Source: an uncultured Lachnospiraceae bacterium
Lineage (GTDB): Bacteria > Bacillota_A > Clostridia > Lachnospirales > Lachnospiraceae
Assembly (NCBI GenBank): GCA_946613735.1
Contig: CAMOFS010000128.1
Location: 1-5,361 of the forward strand
Direction: 5' to 3'
Length of the DNA: 5,361 nt
Part shown: positions 1-4,425 of the stretch, piece after piece
How positions within the stretch are numbered: position 1 is the first letter of the stretch
How the letters are laid out: every line of letters starts with the position of its first letter
Translations under genes and position numbers: made by a program
The notes under the pieces: generated by a model
What the model was told of the DNA's origin: nothing
Seen by the model: only the letters and a program-made list of their open reading frames with translations
Databases searched by the model: none

Positions 1-364
1 GTGAAGAAGCGCCGGAGACATCCGAGGCGTTTTTCGCCCTCCTGCCGGAGATAATACAGGAAACCAGTGCCGAGAACAGTCCGGCTGCCACTATCCGCAT
101 AACCCCATAGAAGGCATCCCCCCGGTCTATTGCCACAAAAAAAGATACTACCGCTGACCCAAAGATTGCAAGCATCAAAAAGGTATCCACCCCTGCGGGA
201 ATAAAAACACCTCCATTTTCACGGGCCACCACGATCAGCGCAACACAAAGGACAACCGCCGCAAAGAACAACAAAAACAACCGCGAAAGTCCTCCCAGAA
301 ACGGGAGGACCATCACGGCTGTATATAACACTTTTAGAGAATCATCTTTGGCCTGCTTCTTCAT
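1..364 (-). CDS. Polytopic membrane protein, N-terminal part, possibly O-antigen ligase/polymerase-like (3' end outside window)
   Basis: An open frame starts with ATG at 364-362 and runs to the window edge without a stop, giving 121 visible residues. A short charged N-terminus (MKKQAKDDS) is followed by hydrophobic segments at roughly residues 12-24, 28-47, 62-78 and 86-105, so this is an integral membrane protein. The segment SFFVAIDRGDAFYGVMR (about 74-90) resembles the 'Ser...Ala-Ile-Asp-x-Gly...' loop found near the N-terminus of Wzy/WaaL-type O-antigen ligases and polymerases. That match is from memory and weak, so the function is tentative. The start overlaps the stop of the upstream secreted repeat protein by one base (TGATG), and only a poor Shine-Dalgarno (GGA) precedes it, so translation probably depends on reinitiation after the upstream gene. 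After about residue 106 comes a basic, Ser/Ala-rich stretch (GRRAKNASDVSGASS) that is probably a cytoplasmic loop. Confidence 0.72.
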   Translation of the reverse strand, partial: MKKQAKDDSLKVLYTAVMVLPFLGGLSRLFLLFFAAVVLCVALIVVARENGGVFIPAGVDTFLMLAIFGSAVVSFFVAIDRGDAFYGVMRIVAAGLFSALVSCIISGRRAKNASDVSGASS

Positions 365-1416
365 CAGTATCCTACAAAGTCACCCACAACCTTAATCTTA
401 CCGCTTGAGCCGGTAACCTTCTTGGTAAAGATGTTCTTGATATCGCTCAAGCAATCCTTAGAAGTGTGAACCTTCTTTATCTTGGAATTCTTGAAGCAGT
501 TCTTAAAGGCTGACTTGTCACCGGGATATCCGATGATGGCCACATCCGTAAGCTTGTCGCAGCCTGCAAATGCCTCAGCGCCGATGTGGAGCGGATACTG
601 GATGACAACCTTCTTTAGCTTCGTACAATTCTGGAAAGCCTTGGAGGCCACTCCATCCACACTGTAGTAGTTGTAATCCTCGTCATAGATGTATGACGGA
701 ACCGTAACGCTCTTTACATTCTTATTCTTGGGTCCCTTAAAATCAACTATAAATGGCGTGTTCATGCTGCCTACCCTAGTAACAGTAAACTTGTTGCCAT
801 CGTCATCCTTTATGGTCTTGCCCAATCCGGAATAAACAGGATAGAGCGTAACATCCTTTGTAACCTTATAGGTATCTACGTCGATGACCTTTTTGCTGCC
901 CTTTTTGGTAGAAAAACCCTTGAAGGTATAACCTGATTTCTTGTCATAAGCCTCACGGAGCTTAAGCGACTTCAAGGAGCTTCCATTTGCGATGGCAAAT
1001 ACACCGTCAATGTAGCGTCCTTCACGTATGGTAACATTGGAATAATCGTTGCTCCACACGGGATAGAGCGTAACGCTCTTGGTCACCTTATATGTGCTAA
1101 GATCAATGGGTGTGCCGTTTTCCTTCTCAGCCCATCCAGCAAAGCCATAGCCATCTCTCCAGGCATAGTGCCCGATATGGCCTACGGTATCGCCTGAAAC
1201 ATAGGTGCCCTCAACAATGCTTTTGATCTCCTTGGACTCATAGGTCTGGTAATTGTACTCTGAATACACATACTGACCATAATAAGCCACCTGCTGGCCA
1301 CTGCCCGCATTGGTGGTAACGGTATAGTTGCCGTCCGCACTTACGGACATGGCAGGGATAGCGGCGATAACTACCGCTGCGGAAAGGATTGCCGACAAAA
1401 GCTTTTTGATCTTCAT
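364..1416 (-). CDS. Secreted protein with two InlB B-type (Listeria-Bacteroides) repeats and BspA-like leucine-rich repeats
   Basis: This 350-residue protein begins with a classic signal peptide: basic MKIKK, a hydrophobic core, and a likely cleavage site after SVSA (residue 27). Two repeats follow, at about 89-122 and 162-196. Each has GY-x-F-x-G-(W/F) and ends in the almost identical TYKVTK(S/D)VTLYPV(W/Y)S, which is typical of Listeria-Bacteroides/InlB B-repeats. Residues 233 to about 318 look like BspA-type LRR_5 units, for example VASKAFQNCTKLKKVVI and AEAFAGCDKLTDVAII. No LPXTG motif, transmembrane anchor, lipobox or catalytic domain is visible, and it ends plainly in GDFVGY, so it is probably released or held non-covalently. 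Such proteins are usually adhesins or surface-associated binding proteins; the ligand cannot be inferred. AGGAGG lies 7 nt before the ATG, supporting this start. It lies 111 nt after rnfB on the same strand and overlaps the next gene by one base. Confidence 0.9.
   Translation of the reverse strand: MKIKKLLSAILSAAVVIAAIPAMSVSADGNYTVTTNAGSGQQVAYYGQYVYSEYNYQTYESKEIKSIVEGTYVSGDTVGHIGHYAWRDGYGFAGWAEKENGTPIDLSTYKVTKSVTLYPVWSNDYSNVTIREGRYIDGVFAIANGSSLKSLKLREAYDKKSGYTFKGFSTKKGSKKVIDVDTYKVTKDVTLYPVYSGLGKTIKDDDGNKFTVTRVGSMNTPFIVDFKGPKNKNVKSVTVPSYIYDEDYNYYSVDGVASKAFQNCTKLKKVVIQYPLHIGAEAFAGCDKLTDVAIIGYPGDKSAFKNCFKNSKIKKVHTSKDCLSDIKNIFTKKVTGSSGKIKVVGDFVGY
829..1152 (-). repeat. Two InlB B-type protein repeats within the secreted protein
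   Basis: Repeat one covers residues about 89-122 (1051-1152) and repeat two about 162-196 (829-933). The C-terminal 15 residues, 108-122 and 182-196, differ at only two positions (S/D and W/Y), and the two are 74 residues apart. A looser relation extends N-terminally (VEGTYVSGD versus REGRYIDGV). The spacing and the terminal VTLYPVWS-type strand match the Listeria-Bacteroides repeat family known from internalin B and many gut Firmicutes surface proteins. At DNA level the shared part includes the + strand string ggatagagcgtaac in both copies. Confidence 0.8.
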
Positions 1417-1423
1417 ATTCTAC

Positions 1424-1429
1424 CCTCCT
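1424..1429 (-). promoter_or_regulatory. Ribosome binding site of the secreted repeat protein
   Basis: AGGAGG on the minus strand lies 7 nt before the ATG at 1416-1414. It is full consensus and gives this gene independent strong initiation, unlike the gene that follows it. Confidence 0.85.
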
Positions 1430-1435
1430 TGTTAA

Positions 1436-1465
1436 AAGATTCTTCGCTACGCTCAGAATGACAAT
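1436..1465 (-). repeat. Short intergenic repeat, copy nearest the secreted protein gene
   Basis: This 30 bp stretch is identical to 1479-1508. On the minus strand the core is GCGTAGC, flanked on each side by a GA dinucleotide and then by ATTCT on the left and AGAAT on the right. It can therefore fold as a 5 bp stem, tandem G.A mismatches, a 2 bp GC stem and a GTA triloop. Only TTTT then AAC follow, so it is at best a weak terminator. The same kind of string (TCATTCTGAGCG..GCGAAGAATC) is, from memory, a common dispersed intergenic element in diverse bacterial genomes. Confidence 0.85.
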
Positions 1466-1478
1466 AGAGTACCGCTTT

Positions 1479-1508
1479 AAGATTCTTCGCTACGCTCAGA
1501 ATGACAAT
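1479..1508 (-). repeat. Short intergenic repeat, copy nearest rnfB
   Basis: This is a perfect direct copy of 1436-1465, separated from it by 13 bp (period 43 bp). On the minus strand this copy is preceded by AGAAT-TGTC, which could pair with the ATTCT arm of the repeat and so compete with the internal hairpin. It lies 19 nt after the rnfB stop codon, so it would be transcribed as the 3' end of the rnf mRNA unless transcription stops earlier. Confidence 0.85.
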
Positions 1509-1527
1509 TCTACCGTTTCAAATAAGA

Positions 1528-2361
1528 TTACGCTTCTTTTTTCGCAGGTGCCTTTTTGAAAACAGTAATAACCTTCTTGGGACACTTCTGTGCACAGATG
1601 GTGCACCCTATGCACTTTTCCTGGTCGATGACAGCCACGTTGTCTTCCACGTGCACGGCATCCTTGGGGCAGTTCTTTTCACAGATACCGCATCCGATAC
1701 AGCCAGCAGCACAGACATCCATGACAGCCTTGCCCTTATCCTTGTTGGCACACTCCACTGCCACCACGGTATGCTTTTCCTGATAAGGTACCAGCTCGAT
1801 AAGCTTTTTGGGGCAGACCTCTACGCATTTGCCGCAGGCCTTGCAGGCTTCACGGTCCACCTTGGCGATACCGTCTATGATATGGATGACGTCAAAGGGG
1901 CAGGCCTGTACACATGAGCCAAAGCCTAAGCATCCATACTTGCAGGACTTGGGGCCGCCACCGGGCACAAAGCCCATGGTAGTGCAGTCCGTAGTTCCCA
2001 CATACTCGTATTTGTTGGCGGCCTTGTCGCAAGTACCCGCACATTTTACAAATGCAACCTTGCGTACACCTGCAGTCGCCTCCACGCCCATGATCTCGCC
2101 CACCTTGGCAGCAACGGGGTCACCGCCCACGGGACACTGGTTCACCGGCGCCTCACCCTTTACGATGGCTGCCGCAAGTCCCGAGCAGCCTGCATATCCG
2201 CAGCCGCCGCAGTTGTTGCCGGGCAGCACATCGAGGATGGCTACCTCTCTCTCATCTACTTCAACCTTGAACTTCTCGGAGGCTAAGCAGAGGAAAAAAC
2301 CGATCAGGCAGCCTGTAGCACCTACGACCACCGTCGCAAGTAAAACTCCTGTAATACTCAT
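1528..2361 (-). CDS. rnfB: Rnf complex subunit B, long clostridial form, multi-[4Fe-4S] electron-entry subunit
   Basis: RnfB accepts electrons from reduced ferredoxin on the cytoplasmic face. The 277-residue product has one N-terminal membrane segment (about 5-26), then a four-cysteine Fe-S domain (C51, C54, C59, C76). After that come C107, C111 and C126, a motif C140-x3-C144-x5-C150-x3-C154-P, then C173-C176-C179-C183-P, C221-C224-C227-C231-P and C250-C253-C256-C260-P. This is well beyond the roughly 190 residues of the E. coli RsxB type and fits the long clostridial RnfB with an extra two-cluster ferredoxin module. The protein ends in a Lys/Ala tail. I place the start at the ATG at 2361-2359: AGGAGG lies 7 nt before it. 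A TTG two codons upstream would sit only one base from that site. The Shine-Dalgarno overlaps the rnfA stop (TAAGGAGG), and the gap to rnfA is 12 nt. It is the last rnf gene. Confidence 0.97.
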   Translation of the reverse strand: MSITGVLLATVVVGATGCLIGFFLCLASEKFKVEVDEREVAILDVLPGNNCGGCGYAGCSGLAAAIVKGEAPVNQCPVGGDPVAAKVGEIMGVEATAGVRKVAFVKCAGTCDKAANKYEYVGTTDCTTMGFVPGGGPKSCKYGCLGFGSCVQACPFDVIHIIDGIAKVDREACKACGKCVEVCPKKLIELVPYQEKHTVVAVECANKDKGKAVMDVCAAGCIGCGICEKNCPKDAVHVEDNVAVIDQEKCIGCTICAQKCPKKVITVFKKAPAKKEA

Positions 2362-2368
2362 ACCCAAA

Positions 2369-2374
2369 CCTCCT
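2369..2374 (-). promoter_or_regulatory. Ribosome binding site that fixes the rnfB start
   Basis: AGGAGG on the minus strand shares its first base with the rnfA TAA stop (TAAGGAGG). Its 7 nt spacing to the ATG at 2361 selects that codon over the TTG at 2367, which is too close to be used with this site. Confidence 0.88.
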
Positions 2375-2952
2375 TATTTGATAACACCCGAAAACCCGAA
2401 GAAGGCGATGGACATAAGGCCTGCGGTAACAAGCACTATAGCCGATCCCTTGAAAGGTCCGGGTATATCATTAAACTCTATTTTTTCCCTGATGCCGGCC
2501 ATGATAACAATGGCAATGGTAAAGCCTACTGCCGTTGCGAAGCCGTTGATCACCGACTGAAGGATGTTGTAGCCGTCAGCCACATTGTTTAAGGCCACAC
2601 CCAAAACTGCGCAGTTGGTGGTGATCAGGGGCAGGAAAACTCCCAATGACTGGTACAAAGCAGGTACGCTCTTTTTTAAGAACATCTCCACGAACTGCAC
2701 CAGTGCCGCAATAACCAGGATGAACGCGATGGTCTGTAAATATGACAGACCCAAAGGATCCAGGATAAACTTATAGATCAGGCTGGTAACGAATGACGCT
2801 ATGGTAATGACGAAGATAACGGCACCGCCCATGCCTGCTGCTGTTTCCACCCTCTTTGAAACCCCGAGGAACGGACACAGTCCCAAAAACTGTGACAGCA
2901 CAACGTTGTTTACTATGGAGGATGCAACTAAGATGATAAGTAACTCTTTCAT
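2374..2952 (-). CDS. rnfA: Rnf complex subunit A, integral membrane subunit
   Basis: The 192-residue product has the usual RnfA length, begins MKELLIILVASSIVNNVVLSQ, and is hydrophobic throughout, consistent with six membrane helices. The family motif LSQFLGLCPFLGVS carries C26, and LITTNCAVLG carries C114. By homology with Nqr/Rnf structures, these two cysteines together with two in RnfE hold a [2Fe-2S] cluster in the middle of the membrane that relays electrons between the cytoplasmic and outer sides. The ATG overlaps the rnfE stop as TAATG, so translation is probably coupled. Conservation is high and nothing suggests damage. RnfA and RnfE are paralogues of inverted membrane orientation. 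Confidence 0.97.
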   Translation of the reverse strand: MKELLIILVASSIVNNVVLSQFLGLCPFLGVSKRVETAAGMGGAVIFVITIASFVTSLIYKFILDPLGLSYLQTIAFILVIAALVQFVEMFLKKSVPALYQSLGVFLPLITTNCAVLGVALNNVADGYNILQSVINGFATAVGFTIAIVIMAGIREKIEFNDIPGPFKGSAIVLVTAGLMSIAFFGFSGVIK

Positions 2953-3779
2953 TATTCTTCACCCCCCTTTTCTTCTTCAGATGAAGCCTCTTTTGGCTCC
3001 TCTTTTTTTACAGGTGCTGCCTTAGGCGCCTCGGGCTTTTTAGCCTCTGTTGCCTGTACCAGCTCTGCCGGTGACTTGCCGGTGCAGCTTGCCGCAAAAC
3101 CGCAGCCCGCGCAGCCGTCTGCCAGACATCCCTGTGCTGGAGGAAGGGGACGACCCTTTTCTTCAGCCTTTTTACGGACTACGTTCATAGTGGACACTAA
3201 AAGTGCCAGGATGAAAAATGCTCCGGGGGCCAGCACGAAGATAGTGATGGGTGTATAGCCCGCCTTGCCTGCTGCCGCATCGGCAAGGGGCAGGATCTGA
3301 AAACCGAAAGCCTGGCCTGCGCCAAGGATCTCACGTACCAGACCGATGATGGTAATACTCATGGTAAAGCCAAGTCCCATACCGATACCGTCGAAAAGCG
3401 AAGGAATGGGAGGGTTCTTTGATGCATAGCTTTCTGCACGTCCTAAGATGATGCAGTTAACCACGATAAGGGGAATATAGATACCCAAAGCGGAATAAAG
3501 TGAAGGCACAAAGCCCTGCACTAAAAACTGCACCATGGTAACGAAGGATGCCACTACTACGATGAAGGCCGGCATACGCACACGATCCGGGATCACATTT
3601 CTTAGCAGTGATATCAAAAGATTGGACAATGCCAAAACCACCGTGGTGGATAGGCCCATTCCTATACCGTTAATAGCTGATGTGGTAACGGCCAGCGTGG
3701 GACACATACCCAGCATCAGTATAAAGGTAGGGTTCTCCTTGAAGAGACCATTGATCATTCTCTCCTTGATACTATTCAT
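2952..3779 (-). CDS. rnfE: Rnf complex subunit E, integral membrane subunit with an extra cysteine-rich C-terminal tail
   Basis: The first roughly 200 residues are a standard RnfE: MNSIKERMINGLFKENPTF, then LMLGMCPTLAVTTSA with C26, VVNCIILGRAE with C109, and six hydrophobic segments. C26 and C109 are the expected RnfE ligands of the intramembrane [2Fe-2S] cluster shared with RnfA. From about residue 203 the protein continues beyond the membrane core: a basic juxtamembrane stretch (VRKKAEEKGR), a cysteine motif C218-x4-C223-x2-C226-x5-C232, then a Pro/Ala/Lys/Glu tail to residue 275. E. coli RsxE is about 230 residues, so this is long. The tail is probably cytoplasmic by the positive-inside rule. 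I place the start at the ATG at 3779-3777, preceded at 8 nt by AAGGAGGTG; an ATG at 3860 would add 27 residues unlike RnfE that merely read through rnfG in another frame. It overlaps the rnfG end by 8 nt. Confidence 0.96.
   Translation of the reverse strand: MNSIKERMINGLFKENPTFILMLGMCPTLAVTTSAINGIGMGLSTTVVLALSNLLISLLRNVIPDRVRMPAFIVVVASFVTMVQFLVQGFVPSLYSALGIYIPLIVVNCIILGRAESYASKNPPIPSLFDGIGMGLGFTMSITIIGLVREILGAGQAFGFQILPLADAAAGKAGYTPITIFVLAPGAFFILALLVSTMNVVRKKAEEKGRPLPPAQGCLADGCAGCGFAASCTGKSPAELVQATEAKKPEAPKAAPVKKEEPKEASSEEEKGGEE
2960..2970 (-). promoter_or_regulatory. G-rich ribosome binding site of rnfA inside the end of rnfE
   Basis: The minus strand reads AAAGGGGGGTG before the ATG at 2952. 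GGGGGGTGA matches the consensus GGAGGTGA with one G-for-A change. It is built from the Lys-Gly-Gly codons of the last RnfE residues, and the TAATG junction follows, so initiation is probably a mixture of coupling and direct binding. Confidence 0.7.
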
Positions 3780-4425
3780 TACCCTCACCTCCTTCTTCGC
3801 CGCCGTCGTTACCGACTGCAAGAGACTCATTGAAGTAAGCCATACCCGCATCCACTGCATTGGTCATGGCACGGGAAGTGATGGTGGCACCGCTGATAGC
3901 CTCTATCTCGAACTCCCCTGCAGGTGATGACTTGGTAACAGAATACTCGCCCACGGGAATGCTATTGAACTGACTCATGAACTTTTCTTCCTTGGACTTC
4001 ATGCCAAGGCCCGCGGTCTCGGAAATATCCGTAATGGAATAACCGTTCATCACTCCCTCATTGGTGATACCCATGGAGAAGGTAATATCTCCGCCATAGC
4101 CCTCGTGGGATGTAAGCGTGATGACATATCCAAGGGTAGTCTTGCTGGAATCCACTGCCATCAGCACGTTGATGATATCCACCTTTTCATAGCCCTGTGA
4201 ATGGATAAACTCAGTAGCAGGCTCAGCCTGGGAGGGCTCCATCTCTATGAAGGAATCCGCATCAGCAAAAACCTCCCTGTAAGCCGCCTGGGTGGCAGCC
4301 TCATTGGCAGCTGCTATGGGTGCCTTGGTGATCTCATATACCAATCCCAAAAGCACACCGGCAACCAGTGTAATAGCCGCAAGGATGAGGGCATCTTTTA
4401 CCAAAGACGTATTTTTATTTTCCAT
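3772..4425 (-). CDS. rnfG: Rnf complex subunit G, covalent-FMN electron carrier anchored in the membrane
   Basis: The 217-residue protein has one N-terminal membrane helix (about 12-32) followed by a soluble FMN-binding domain on the outer side. The flavinylation motif is ISGATITSRAMT, with T181 as the expected phosphoester-linked FMN site. The domain also shows HEGYGGDI (107-114) and ETAGLGMK (136-143), conserved in RnfG/NqrC proteins. RnfG is thought to pass electrons between the RnfA/RnfE cluster and RnfD. Attachment needs a flavin transferase (ApbE family), which is not encoded in this window. The ATG at 4425 overlaps the last 11 nt of rnfD, with AGGAGG 10 nt upstream inside the rnfD end. 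The acidic Gly/Glu tail (GNDGGEEGGEGNE) contains the Shine-Dalgarno of rnfE. Confidence 0.97.
   Translation of the reverse strand: MENKNTSLVKDALILAAITLVAGVLLGLVYEITKAPIAAANEAATQAAYREVFADADSFIEMEPSQAEPATEFIHSQGYEKVDIINVLMAVDSSKTTLGYVITLTSHEGYGGDITFSMGITNEGVMNGYSITDISETAGLGMKSKEEKFMSQFNSIPVGEYSVTKSSPAGEFEIEAISGATITSRAMTNAVDAGMAYFNESLAVGNDGGEEGGEGNE
3786..3794 (-). promoter_or_regulatory. Ribosome binding site of rnfE inside the end of rnfG
   Basis: AAGGAGGTG on the minus strand is a near-perfect anti-16S match, 8 nt before the ATG at 3779. It is the coding sequence of the Glu-Gly-Gly-Glu residues at the RnfG C-terminus and settles the rnfE start against the upstream in-frame ATG at 3860. Confidence 0.88.

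Noticed and set aside
1429..1436. TTAACAA as a Rex (redox regulator) binding site
   Set aside because: Only one half of the TTGTTAA-N4-TTAACAA palindrome is present.
1436..1508. TTGTCA-17 nt-AATCTT in each repeat copy as a promoter for the secreted protein gene
   Set aside because: The -10 element matches TATAAT at only three positions, and the pattern arises in both copies simply because they are identical.
1436..1508. CRISPR array
   Set aside because: There are only two repeat units, the 13 bp spacer is too short, and no cas genes are near.
1417..1527. Rho-independent terminator for the rnf operon
   Set aside because: No GC-rich stem followed by a real T tract is present; the repeat hairpin is short and followed by only four T.
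1501..1917. Plus-strand open frame starting inside the short repeat
   Set aside because: It is antisense to the cysteine-rich part of rnfB, and its start lies in the intergenic repeat without a ribosome binding site.
2362..2367. TTG start for rnfB two codons upstream of the ATG
   Set aside because: It is one base from the AGGAGG site, whereas the ATG at 2361 has 7 nt spacing.
1808..2560. Plus-strand open frame of 250 codons across rnfB and rnfA
   Set aside because: It lies opposite two clear genes, has a Pro/Thr/Ala-rich composition expected of an antisense reading, and has no recognisable domain.
3780..3860. N-terminal extension of rnfE from an ATG at 3860 (27 extra residues)
   Set aside because: The extension is rnfG coding sequence read in another frame, does not resemble RnfE, and the strong AAGGAGGTG site fits the ATG at 3779.
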